Of a stretch of DNA of 64,000 nt, positions 36,561 through 45,209 are shown piece by piece. Both the position numbers and the translations under genes were made by a program. Source of the stretch: M3007 sp031425155 (GTDB lineage: Bacteria; Bacteroidota; Bacteroidia; Chitinophagales; Saprospiraceae); NCBI GenBank assembly GCA_031425155.1, contig JANPIV010000054.1:81289-145288 (forward strand), given 5' to 3'. Within the stretch, counting starts at the first letter, position 1; every line of letters starts with the position of its first letter. Under the pieces are notes generated by a model that ran no database searches, had not been told where the DNA came from, and saw nothing but the letters and a program-made list of their open reading frames with translations.

Positions 36561-36890
36561 TGATTGATGAATGCAGATTGATAAATGTTGATTTTTGATG
36601 TTTACGCACGTCTAAAACCCATCAAAAATCAACATTCATCAATCATATATCATCAATAAAAACTATTGAATAACTTGAGTTCGGAGTAAACCCCGCAGGG
36701 GTTAAATATGAATAGCCCCGTATGAAATGCGGGGAAATAGTAACAGCATAGAAAAACAACCCCAGCGGGGTTGAACGCGGGTGCCACAGAGCGATGTTCA
36801 ACCCCGCTGGGGTTGTCCCATCTTCCTCTTTTACCCCCAGTTTCACAGGGGGCTATTCATATTCGACCCCTCTGGGGTCATAACATATTG
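36561..36890. repeat. two adjacent complex palindromes between the VIT and exosortase genes
   Basis: First (36561-36645): TGATTGATGAAT and TGTTGATTTTTGATG are mirrored by CATCAAAAATCAACA and TTCATCAATCA. Second (~36681-36890): several hairpins around CCCCGCAGGGG, CAACCCCAGCGGGGTTGAAC and its complement, with outer GAATAGCCCC / GGGGGCTATTC arms. The 416-bp spacer has no gene; these may attenuate or separate transcription of the two partners. Confidence 0.65.
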
Positions 36891-36938
36891 ATAATCACTC
36901 GTAATTTCTCCGAATTCACGTTAAATATTTAGATTAAA

Positions 36939-38282
36939 ATGCGTCTATTGCCTTTTTTCCTCACCTTCCACATCGCCATCGCTATCTTCTGGATGAGCAG
37001 TGGCTACCTGCGCAGCGACCTGACTTTCCTGGCCGGACTGTTGCTGCTGTCCGCAGTGACGCTGGTGCGGCAGCCGGGCGTGGGTAGTTGGCGGTTTGGC
37101 GTGTTGGCGGCGGTGTGTGCGGGTCTGGCCCTGGCGGTGCCGGCCCGGACGTTTCACTTCCTGACGCTGGCTTTTTCCGCGCTTTTTATTTTTGAAAACT
37201 GGAAAGGAAAAATCAATGCTGCGCCGGTGCTGGTGGTCTTATTACTTACGGCGGTGGTAAAAACAATGAGTATTATCCTCGGCTTTGGTATTCGCCTGGA
37301 ATTGAGCCACTTAGCCGCCCGTGTCCTGCAATTGGCGGGCTGGTCGGCACAGGCGGAGGGCAATGTGATTATGTTTGAAGGCCGTCCATTTTCAGTGGAT
37401 CCGGCCTGCATGGGATTGCAAATGGTGGATATTTCCTTCCTGTTTTGCTTCTTTTTGCTGGCACTGGTGGAGCGGCGTTTAGGCAAATACCTGACCTGGC
37501 CAATACTGATCGGATTATTAGTAATTACGACTGGATTGAACGTTACTTTTAATTTTCTACGCATTCTTTTACTAGTCGTCGGGAATATTCCGCCGGAAAC
37601 AGCAATGCACGATCTGGTGGGATTAGCCGGGCTAATTTTGTATATTTTCATGCCTTTATATTGGGGAATACGCTGGACTTATGCCCAATGCGGAATTTTA
37701 CCCAAAATAGAACATAACAGCAGCAGCACCCATTTTGGAAATAACGCCTTTAAAACAATTTGGTCTCCGATACTATTAACTGGTCTGGTCACTTTTTTCG
37801 CTTTTACGCACCATGGGACAAGCCCGGAGCATGTGAATGCCAATTATCCAGCTATTACGCCCGTGGGACTTCCACTAATTTGTTCTAAACAACAATTAGC
37901 CGATGGTGTCGTAAAATATACCAGTGATAGTGTACTCATTTATGTAAAACCCATTCGCGGTTTTTATAGTACGGAACATACGCCGCTGATCTGTTGGGCG
38001 GGCAGTGGTTATCAGTTTGGGCAGGTGTGGGAAGCAAATTATAGCAACACGCACTATTACACGGGTTTACTGGAAAAAGGGAAGGAACAACTTTATACAG
38101 CCTGGTGGTATGACAATGGCCACACCCGCACCATTAGTCAGACGCGCTGGCGCTGGCTGGATTTGGGCGGCGCGGCAGGCTTTTCGTTGGTAAATGTGAT
38201 GGCGCGGGATAAAAGCGTTTTAGAAAGGCAAGTGCAGAGAATGATAAAAACGACTAACAATAATGCAGGAAATAACGACTAA
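36939..38282 (+). CDS. xrtN: exosortase N
   Basis: 447 residues, polytopic (8-9 helices in ~1-290). The exosortase catalytic triad is visible: Cys157 in DPACMGLQM, Arg208 in FNFLRILLLV and His224 in AMHDLVGL. A ~150-residue C-terminal extracytoplasmic tail (from HHGTSPEHVN) follows. It acts as a transpeptidase-like protease cleaving PEP-type C-terminal signals at the inner membrane. Directly downstream of its VIT-domain partner. The 3' end overlaps a possible start (38263) of the next gene. Confidence 0.88.
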   Translation: MRLLPFFLTFHIAIAIFWMSSGYLRSDLTFLAGLLLLSAVTLVRQPGVGSWRFGVLAAVCAGLALAVPARTFHFLTLAFSALFIFENWKGKINAAPVLVVLLLTAVVKTMSIILGFGIRLELSHLAARVLQLAGWSAQAEGNVIMFEGRPFSVDPACMGLQMVDISFLFCFFLLALVERRLGKYLTWPILIGLLVITTGLNVTFNFLRILLLVVGNIPPETAMHDLVGLAGLILYIFMPLYWGIRWTYAQCGILPKIEHNSSSTHFGNNAFKTIWSPILLTGLVTFFAFTHHGTSPEHVNANYPAITPVGLPLICSKQQLADGVVKYTSDSVLIYVKPIRGFYSTEHTPLICWAGSGYQFGQVWEANYSNTHYYTGLLEKGKEQLYTAWWYDNGHTRTISQTRWRWLDLGGAAGFSLVNVMARDKSVLERQVQRMIKTTNNNAGNND

Positions 38283-38289
38283 TAACTCC

Positions 38290-39201
38290 ATGTTACTATC
38301 AAATTCGGATGTCGCCGGTTACTTCGGCCCGCAAAGCATGACTTGGCGGCTTTATCGCGAACCCATCGTCATCATCGGCGGGGTGCGCGCCTTACTGTTG
38401 CAAGTGGCACATCCGGCGGTGGCCGAGGGTGTGGCGCATTTCAGCAACTTCAAAAAGGACGCACTGGGCCGGGGTTTTCGCACTTTTTCGGCGATGGCGA
38501 TGATTTATTTTGGCGACAAAAACCAGGCTGACGCGGTGGCGCAACGTCTGTGGCGGGTACATAGCGCGATCAAGGGGCCACTGCCAGAAAGCCACAATCG
38601 CTACCACGCCACCGATCCGGGCCTGTTGCTCTGGGTGCTGGCTACGCTGACGGAAACGACCATTCAGGTGTTTGAACAGGTGCCGCTGAAAGGCTTACCG
38701 GACGATTGGCGGGAACAATTTTATGAAGAAAGCAAAGTGGCGGCTACGCTTTTAGGCATTCCGGCGGAAGCGTATCCGGTTGATTTACCGACGTTTAGAC
38801 AGTATTTTTCGGAAATGTTGCACGCGCCTTTGCTGGGTAGCACGCACACCACTCGCGAAGTAGCGCAGGCTATTCTGCAACACCGCCTTACCCCGACTGC
38901 ACTGGCGAATCTGCTGGCTGCGGGTGGCCTGCCGGAACCACTGGCGCAACGCCTGGGGGTGCAGTTGCCGCGTAATTATTCGGTGCGTTTTGCGCGTTGG
39001 TTGAAAATGGTCCGCGTGGTGTATCGCTTTGTGCCGCGCCGGTTACGTTATTCGCCCGCCTATTATCAGGCACTGCGGCGCATTGCCCGGGCAGAAGGAA
39101 AAAGGGAGCCGCTATTGGGGCGTTGGTACGATTGGCTGGGCCGGACAATGGGTATTCCACTTGGCCTGAATGCCGGACGTAAACAAATGAGTCATGTTTA
39201 A
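38290..39201 (+). CDS. MpaB-like oxygenase (DUF2236)
   Basis: 303 residues from ATG 38290; an ATG at 38263 overlapping xrtN by 20 bp would give 312. The DUF2236/MpaB motifs are clear: the N-terminal FGPQSMTWRLYREP, VRALLLQVAHPAVAEGV (haem-pocket His region) and the DPGLLLWVLATLTETTIQVFE helix. MpaB family members are b-type haem enzymes, one being a membrane oxygenase in mycophenolic acid synthesis; latex-clearing proteins share the fold. The substrate here is unknown. The location behind xrtN is probably an operon effect. Confidence 0.82.
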   Translation: MLLSNSDVAGYFGPQSMTWRLYREPIVIIGGVRALLLQVAHPAVAEGVAHFSNFKKDALGRGFRTFSAMAMIYFGDKNQADAVAQRLWRVHSAIKGPLPESHNRYHATDPGLLLWVLATLTETTIQVFEQVPLKGLPDDWREQFYEESKVAATLLGIPAEAYPVDLPTFRQYFSEMLHAPLLGSTHTTREVAQAILQHRLTPTALANLLAAGGLPEPLAQRLGVQLPRNYSVRFARWLKMVRVVYRFVPRRLRYSPAYYQALRRIARAEGKREPLLGRWYDWLGRTMGIPLGLNAGRKQMSHV

Positions 39202-39215
39202 CGCAGTGTCCTCCG

Positions 39216-39701
39216 TTAGCCCTGAAAAGGTTTTCCTGGCACTCCCCAGCCCCATTTGGGCATCGGTTCGTGTACACTCATATCCAAGGTTGTTGTATTA
39301 GAATTCAATACAGCAATCCGCGTTCCCCATTCGATATAAGCAACAAAAGCGGAACGGAATTCCGGGTCGTCCGGCAAATTAATTTCATCCGCCGATTCCA
39401 GTAAAAGTTGCACCCAACGCTTTCTATGCAGTTCCGTCAAGTGTTTGGACAAGTGTTTCTGGATCATTTTAAAATGTGAGCCTTCGGCAGTACTGTACAT
39501 TTCTGGTCCACCAAACACCTCGGCAATGAAATGGGCGACATGAATTTGATGTTGCGGCGACATGTATTTAAAAACAGGTTCCAATAATTCGTCTTTTAAA
39601 ACCTTTTTATAGAAAACATCGGTCAAATGTTCAAACACGGCCATACCACCAGCCCATTCGTAGAGGGTTGGAATGGTAGATTTATTCTTTTCTTCGATCA
39701 T
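39216..39701 (-). CDS. group II truncated haemoglobin-like globin
   Basis: 161 residues from ATG 39701; the longer frame to 39806 overlaps the neighbouring gene and adds a non-globin leader. Proximal His83 in MIQKHLSKH and Trp96 (position G8, diagnostic of group II) have the 13-residue spacing of Bacillus YjbI. FGGPEMYS precedes them as in the family. Group II globins bind O2 or NO in redox stress protection. Encoded directly downstream of the molybdo-enzyme operon on the same strand (31-bp gap), so cotranscription is plausible. Confidence 0.82.
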   Translation of the reverse strand: MIEEKNKSTIPTLYEWAGGMAVFEHLTDVFYKKVLKDELLEPVFKYMSPQHQIHVAHFIAEVFGGPEMYSTAEGSHFKMIQKHLSKHLTELHRKRWVQLLLESADEINLPDDPEFRSAFVAYIEWGTRIAVLNSNTTTLDMSVHEPMPKWGWGVPGKPFQG

Positions 39702-39732
39702 AATGCGTTGCTTAACGCCGCAATATATGGGC

Positions 39733-41973
39733 TCACAGCAAAGAATCAAAATGTATCGGAAATTGATTAATTCTCTTACCAGTCGCATGATAAATAGCAT
39801 TGGCAATAGCCGGTGGCATTCCTACCAAACCAATTTCTCCCAATCCCTTCGTCCCCAAATCACTAATGACCTCATCTTTTTCCTCCACAAAAATGACATC
39901 CAGTTCGTGAATATCAGCATGGACCGGAATATGGTATTCGGCCAGATTTTGATTCATATACTTGCCTAAACGATAGTCCATAATCGTCTCTTCCCGCAGG
40001 GCTTTACTAATACTCCAGACCATGCCCCCCAGGATTTGACTACGCGCTGTTTTAGGGTTAATTATTTTACCACCTGCTACGGCCGTTACGGCTCTGGTGA
40101 CATTAATTACCCCTAATTCTTCATCTACTTCTACTTCCACAAAAACGGCACTGTGGGTAGCACGAGAGTACTTTTTTAGTTTAAATACATTGGGAATAGC
40201 CGTATTAGTCGTTTTAATAACTCTTCCTTTATTGGCCGCAATTATATCCTGATAAGTAACAAATGCCGCAGGATTGTCTTTTAAACTAATCCGGCCATCC
40301 TGAAACGTAACGTCTTCTATATCGGCACTTTGCAATGGTGAATCACTAATACTTTTGGCTTTTTTAAACATTTTCTTACGCAGTGCTTTGCCCGCAGCCT
40401 TTACTCCCGCTCCGACACTGGTCAAAGTAAATGATCCACCCTGAATAGGCGCGAAGGGCATTTTACTATCGCCATAAGAAAAAGTGACCTCGTGGATTGG
40501 CAAACCCAGTTCGTCGGCGGCTATTTGGGTCATTACGGTCAGGGTGCCCGTGCCAATATCCGTTACGGCACTATTTACTTGTAATTTGCCTTCTTTCGTC
40601 AGAATGGCTTCGGCACGGGCCGGTAGCCGATTGGCCTCCCAAATACCAGTCGCCATACCATAACCGACCAGTCGGTTGCCCCGCCGCATACTGCGCGGTT
40701 CGGGACTGCGGGCGGTCCACCCGAATTTCTCTGCACCCTGTAAGTAACACTGTCTTAGTTCCTTACTGGAATAAGCACGATTTACACTCACATCGCGTTC
40801 GGCGTAATTAATCAAGCGCAGTTCCAATGGGTCAATATTTAATTTATACGCCAGTTCATCCATTGTACTTTCAATAGCATGCAATGCGGTACTGCCACCT
40901 GGCGCGCGCATATCCAGCGGCGTATATACATCTAATGGCACTAATTTATATTCCATCAAAGTATTTGCAGCAGGATATAACATATTAGCCCAGTTAACGA
41001 CTACTTCGGTATAGTCTTCAAACTGTGATGTTTCGCCAAAAGCAACATGATTAAGTGCATTTACTTTACCGCTAGCATCTGCGCCAAAATTAGTGCGCTG
41101 AATAGTGGGTGGCCGGTGACCGAAAGTAAACATCTGCTGCCGGTCAAGGGTGACGCGTACCGAGCGTTTTAGGGCCAAAGCCGCCATTACGGATAGAAAA
41201 AGTTGGTATTGTGGCCGCAGTCCCGACCCAAATCCACCACCAACATATGGAGCAATCACCCGCACGTCTTTAAAATGCAATTTAAATACGTTACCCACGT
41301 ATAACTGACTATTGACAGTGCCCTGGGTTTTATCATAAATAGTCAGTTTCCCATCACCTTCGTATATAGTCGTGGAAGTAAAGAGTTCTAATGGATTGTG
41401 GTGTTCGGTGCCATGAAAATACTCGGCGGATACTTGCGCAGAAGACGCATGAAAGGCTTTTTCAAAATCACCTTTTGGTCGGGGTGGCGGTGGTTTAAGC
41501 GTAGTGGCCACCCCCATTTTAGGGGCTCGTGCTTCACTCAGATTATCCGCAAGATTGACCTTAAAACTAGTATCTTCTTCATAATCTACGGTAATAACAG
41601 AAGCAGCGTACCGGGCCAATTCAAACGTTTCGGCTACGACCAGCGCAATTGGCTGACCATTATATTTAATTTCTGCTTCGTGCAGTGGTTTAAATACTGT
41701 ACCTGGTGGCGCATCCATATCTGCATAACGCAAATCCAGCCAGGCAGTGGCGGGGCGGTTTTCGTGGGTAAAAACTTCTATTACACCCGGTAATACTTTG
41801 GCTACTTCAGTGTGGATTTTTATAATTTTCCCCTTGGTTATCGTGCTGTTTACAACATAACCATATAGTAAACCGGGTACATTATAATCGCCGGCATATT
41901 TTGCTGCGCCCGTTACTTTCAGGTGGCCTTCCAGGCGACTAATGGGTTGGCCTATTTGTGGTGGAGTGGACAT
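39733..41973 (-). CDS. molybdopterin-binding subunit of an aldehyde oxidoreductase/xanthine dehydrogenase-family enzyme
   Basis: 746 residues from ATG 41973 (MSTPPQIGQP). Order: an a/b hammerhead domain (~10-125, GQPISRLEGHLKVTGAAKYAGD), then the two Moco domains with GGGFGSGLRPQYQ, DMRAPGGSTALHAIES and the C-terminal GLGEIGLVG carrying the conserved active-site Glu. PaoC/YagR-like. It oxidises aldehydes or N-heterocycles with water as oxygen source, passing electrons to the 2Fe-2S and FAD subunits encoded upstream. The gap to the FAD gene is 124 bp and contains a hairpin. Confidence 0.88.
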   Translation of the reverse strand: MSTPPQIGQPISRLEGHLKVTGAAKYAGDYNVPGLLYGYVVNSTITKGKIIKIHTEVAKVLPGVIEVFTHENRPATAWLDLRYADMDAPPGTVFKPLHEAEIKYNGQPIALVVAETFELARYAASVITVDYEEDTSFKVNLADNLSEARAPKMGVATTLKPPPPRPKGDFEKAFHASSAQVSAEYFHGTEHHNPLELFTSTTIYEGDGKLTIYDKTQGTVNSQLYVGNVFKLHFKDVRVIAPYVGGGFGSGLRPQYQLFLSVMAALALKRSVRVTLDRQQMFTFGHRPPTIQRTNFGADASGKVNALNHVAFGETSQFEDYTEVVVNWANMLYPAANTLMEYKLVPLDVYTPLDMRAPGGSTALHAIESTMDELAYKLNIDPLELRLINYAERDVSVNRAYSSKELRQCYLQGAEKFGWTARSPEPRSMRRGNRLVGYGMATGIWEANRLPARAEAILTKEGKLQVNSAVTDIGTGTLTVMTQIAADELGLPIHEVTFSYGDSKMPFAPIQGGSFTLTSVGAGVKAAGKALRKKMFKKAKSISDSPLQSADIEDVTFQDGRISLKDNPAAFVTYQDIIAANKGRVIKTTNTAIPNVFKLKKYSRATHSAVFVEVEVDEELGVINVTRAVTAVAGGKIINPKTARSQILGGMVWSISKALREETIMDYRLGKYMNQNLAEYHIPVHADIHELDVIFVEEKDEVISDLGTKGLGEIGLVGMPPAIANAIYHATGKRINQFPIHFDSLL

Positions 41974-42025
41974 ACGATATAATGAGTAATGAGTAATATG
42001 AAAAAAGAACAAATTAATCAGGGTT

Positions 42026-42096
42026 TGTCAGGTCGAGTGCAGCCGAGACATCTATAGAAAACATACACAGATGTCTCGACTGCGCTCGGCCTGACA
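42026..42096. repeat. REP-like hairpin between two subunit genes
   Basis: 28-bp arms TGTCAGGTCGAGTGCAGCCG…/…CGGCCTGACA with three mismatches that all permit G-U pairing, and a 15-bp loop. The CTCGACTGCGCTCGGCCTGACA type recurs widely in Bacteroidota intergenic DNA. Here it lies inside the operon and could lower expression of the distal Moco subunit. Confidence 0.65.
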
Positions 42097-42097
42097 C

Positions 42098-43111
42098 TCA
42101 CGCCGAAGGCTGTGCGCCCGGCAATTGGGTTTCTGGATGCAGGGCCATCATACAATTCCGGACAATGGCTCTTTTTGCCAGTTCCGGTTTAAAACTATTG
42201 TATTGATAGACCGTATGGCCAAACAAGATAATATCAGCGGCAGCGGCAAAATTTTGCGAAGAAGCCTCTTTATCCACTAAAAATGCTTCTGCTTCTTTTA
42301 CCCGCCAAGGTTTGTGCGCTACCCCACCGAGGGCTATTCTGGCTTCTTTTATTAAATCGCCTTCTAATTCCAAACCAGTGGCCACAGAAACCAGGGCAAA
42401 GGCATAAGAATTGCGGTCACGTAATTTTAAATACGAATAATTTTCCGCAAAACCTTTGGCGGGCAGATCAATACTCGTAATGATCTCACCATGCTGTAAG
42501 TTATTGTCTATGTGCGGGGTATGGCCCGGCAGTCGGTGAAAATCAGTAAAAAGCAAACTTCGCTCCCCATCAGGCCCGGCTATATTGACTACTGCATCTA
42601 ATGCAGCCAGAGCTATACACATATCCGAAGGAAAAACAGCAATACATTCCTCACTAGTCCCCATAATAGCCATAATACGATTATAACCATGTAAAGCAGA
42701 ACAACCAGTACCGGGTTCGCGCTTATTGCAGGGTGTAGTCGGATCATAAAAGTAATAACAACGGGTGCGTTGCAGTAGATTACCGCCATTAGTGGCCATA
42801 TTACGGATTTGCGCGGAAGCCCCGGCCAGAATGGCTCTGGATAATAGTGGATAACGCGTTTCTATGATCGGATGATACGCCGTGTCTGCATTGGTCATAA
42901 AAGCACTTAAACGTACGCCTCCATCACCTCTTTCCACTATATCGGGATTATTTTCAACATGATTCAGGTCTATCAGTGCATCCGCTCTGGTAATAGTATA
43001 TTTCAGCAGATCAATCAGATTAGTGCCCCCTGCGATATACTGGGCATTTGCCTGAATACTATTGAACGCCTCCGACACACTTTGGGCTTTTTTGTAACTA
43101 AAATTATTCAT
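42098..43111 (-). CDS. FAD-binding subunit with extra 4Fe-4S site (PaoB/YagS-like)
   Basis: 337 residues, CO-dehydrogenase-flavoprotein-like. FAD is bound through AGGTNLIDLLKY and ATNGGNLLQRTRC. Between them and the rest lies the insert RCYYFYDPTTPCNKREPG followed by TGCSA, whose cysteines match those binding the additional 4Fe-4S cluster in E. coli PaoB; ordinary xanthine dehydrogenases lack it. This places the operon in the PaoABC-type aldehyde oxidoreductase group. It overlaps the 2Fe-2S gene by 8 bp, indicating translational coupling. Confidence 0.87.
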   Translation of the reverse strand: MNNFSYKKAQSVSEAFNSIQANAQYIAGGTNLIDLLKYTITRADALIDLNHVENNPDIVERGDGGVRLSAFMTNADTAYHPIIETRYPLLSRAILAGASAQIRNMATNGGNLLQRTRCYYFYDPTTPCNKREPGTGCSALHGYNRIMAIMGTSEECIAVFPSDMCIALAALDAVVNIAGPDGERSLLFTDFHRLPGHTPHIDNNLQHGEIITSIDLPAKGFAENYSYLKLRDRNSYAFALVSVATGLELEGDLIKEARIALGGVAHKPWRVKEAEAFLVDKEASSQNFAAAADIILFGHTVYQYNSFKPELAKRAIVRNCMMALHPETQLPGAQPSA

Positions 43112-43622
43112 GGCTACCTCCTTCTTTTACTTCCATAATAGCATCAATAATATTAGTGTTAGCCCCACAACGACACAGATTACCACTCATTAATTCTTTT
43201 ACTTCCGCTCTGGTCCGAGCCTTGCCTTCCTGCAACATACCAATGGCACTACAAATCTGACCAGGTGTACAATATCCACACTGAAAAGCATCATGTTCTA
43301 TAAATGCCTTTTGTAAAGGGTGTAAATTCTCTTCATTTCCAATGCCTTCAATAGTGGTGATATTGGAACCATCTTTCATCACGGCCAGGGTCAGACAACT
43401 GAGAATGCGTTTACCATCGCACAGTACGGTGCAGGCACCGCATTGTCCGTGGTCGCAACCTTTTTTAGTACCCGTGAGATCAAGATATTCCCGTAAACCA
43501 TCCAACAGGCTGACCCAGGGCAGCACTTGTAAGGTTCTGGGTCGGCCATTAATGGTAAAGTTAACAGTAAGAGGTTCAGCCTCCACACTGCCTGGTGGTG
43601 CGGATAGTATTAATGTTTCCAT
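43104..43622 (-). CDS. 2Fe-2S subunit of the PaoABC-like enzyme (PaoA/YagT-like)
   Basis: 172 residues with two 2Fe-2S motifs: the plant-type CDHGQCGACTVLCDG and the four-helix-bundle QCGYCTPGQIC with NLCRCGANTN. No twin-arginine signal is present, so the complex is predicted to be cytoplasmic, unlike periplasmic E. coli PaoABC. First gene of the three-gene operon; its promoter lies in the 141-bp divergent spacer shared with the SIR2-TIR gene. Confidence 0.88.
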   Translation of the reverse strand: METLILSAPPGSVEAEPLTVNFTINGRPRTLQVLPWVSLLDGLREYLDLTGTKKGCDHGQCGACTVLCDGKRILSCLTLAVMKDGSNITTIEGIGNEENLHPLQKAFIEHDAFQCGYCTPGQICSAIGMLQEGKARTRAEVKELMSGNLCRCGANTNIIDAIMEVKEGGSHE

Positions 43623-43763
43623 AGCGGAGCGTTACTTAGTAGTTTATTTTTTAGTAATTTCTTTTGCCCTTTCGAGGGCCTTCGGAAAACTTTCTCTATT
43701 GAAAGTTCAACAAATCTATGCCATTAGGATTTTTTTGTATTTTTCGCCCTTATTTATACCCAA

Positions 43764-45209
43764 ATGATTGACTTTTCGCCGCAGACTGCCCCGCCCACCA
43801 TTGCCTGGCCCAATCTCGTCCGCGCCCTCCAAAACGGCGAGTGCATCCTTGTGCTCGGTCCCGAAGTGGCCACCCTAGAACGTAACGGGCAACACGTTTC
43901 CCTGCAAACCCTGCTGACCGAATACCTGACGGCCACCCTGCAACAACGCAATCCAAACGCACAGTTGTTTACCCGTCCGAGTCTAGCTTACGTGGCCAAA
44001 ACGCTGGAAGACACCATTTTACAGCAAGAGGTAAGTCAGAAACCAAATTATTCCCGTGAAAATGCCCGTGCTGAATTAAACGGGCTGATTGCCCAATTTT
44101 ACGGACAATATTCGTTCGCTGATTTTCCGGTATATCGCCAGCTGGCGCAAATGCCCTTTCATTTTATAGTCGAGACCTCCTCCGCGCCCTATCTCGCCCA
44201 GGCCCTGGACGACGAAAACAAGTTCGATACCAAGTGCTATTACTACCACTACGCCAACCCGACGCTTAACAACGGCATTAAAATCCAGGACAAACAGATC
44301 AAGCCCGATGCGCCGCTGGTGTATCATCTTTTTGGTTCAGCAGAACATCCCGATTCGATGATCGTCACCGAACGTGACCAACTGGCTTTTTTGGATGCCA
44401 TTTTGCAGCAGGAAAATACCGCCGGGATTCCGAACAGCGTGGCCATTCATTTCACCTCGGTGAAAGACCGGAACGCGGCGCAGCAGTTCGACAAAACCTT
44501 CGTGTTCCTCGGTTTTGACTTCAACGAATGGCACCTGCGGCTCATCATGCACCTCATTGGGCGCTACCAGCGGCAAAAAGAAACCTACGCCCTCCAAAAT
44601 CCGCAGGACATCGCCGAACTCACCGGGTTTTTCTACCGCAACAACTTCGATGTGCGCTTTGTGGACACGCCCGCCGGGCAGTTTCTGGCCGATTTTGCCC
44701 ACGAATTAAAAAGGCCCATGGCCACGGCCGCCGTTGCGTCATCCAAACTGAACGTATTCCTCATGTACGCGCCCGAAGATGAGGCCGTAAAAGCCGCCCT
44801 CGATGCGCAACTCCAGCCGCTTAAAAAGACCGAATTCATCGAAACCTGGGACGAAAGCCTGATCCTGCCCGGCGCGGAAAAAGACGGGGAAATCAGCCGC
44901 CGTTTGGAAGCCGCCGACATCATCCTGCTGCTGGTAACCGCCAATTTCTTTGGCTCCGATGCCATTTTTGACCGGCAGCTCCGTGCCGCCCTAGGCCGTC
45001 ACGAGGCCAAGCAGACCGTCGTCATTCCCCTGCTGATGCGCAGTTGCAGCTGGGAAGGCACGCCCTTGGATGCCCTGACCACCATCCTGCCCCGCAACCG
45101 CCTGGCCTTGGATCGCCAGGAGAACCCCGACGTGGCCCTGTCCGACACGGTGGAGCAACTGCGCGGCTGGTGCAAAAAGATTTTTGACCGCAAAAAACTC
45201 GCCCGATGA
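43764..45209 (+). CDS. SIR2-like plus TIR fusion protein (defence-type)
   Basis: 481 residues. The N-terminal half (~10-315) is a SIR2-like domain of the defence type: ECILVLGPEVA in place of the GAGxS loop, LVYHLFGS with His188, and the final FVFLGFDFNEWHLR strand motif. The C-terminal part (~327-478) is a TIR domain: KLNVFLMYAPEDE, FIETWDESLILPG, AADIILLLVTANFFGSD. Both folds normally consume or bind NAD+ in anti-phage systems. By eye, the SIR2 catalytic TTNYD is ETSSA here (Asn to Ser139) and the TIR catalytic Glu position is Gln405, so activity may be lost or altered. No signal peptide. The stop overlaps the next start (ATGATGA), so it is coupled to the STAND-LRR gene. Confidence 0.82.
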   Translation: MIDFSPQTAPPTIAWPNLVRALQNGECILVLGPEVATLERNGQHVSLQTLLTEYLTATLQQRNPNAQLFTRPSLAYVAKTLEDTILQQEVSQKPNYSRENARAELNGLIAQFYGQYSFADFPVYRQLAQMPFHFIVETSSAPYLAQALDDENKFDTKCYYYHYANPTLNNGIKIQDKQIKPDAPLVYHLFGSAEHPDSMIVTERDQLAFLDAILQQENTAGIPNSVAIHFTSVKDRNAAQQFDKTFVFLGFDFNEWHLRLIMHLIGRYQRQKETYALQNPQDIAELTGFFYRNNFDVRFVDTPAGQFLADFAHELKRPMATAAVASSKLNVFLMYAPEDEAVKAALDAQLQPLKKTEFIETWDESLILPGAEKDGEISRRLEAADIILLLVTANFFGSDAIFDRQLRAALGRHEAKQTVVIPLLMRSCSWEGTPLDALTTILPRNRLALDRQENPDVALSDTVEQLRGWCKKIFDRKKLAR

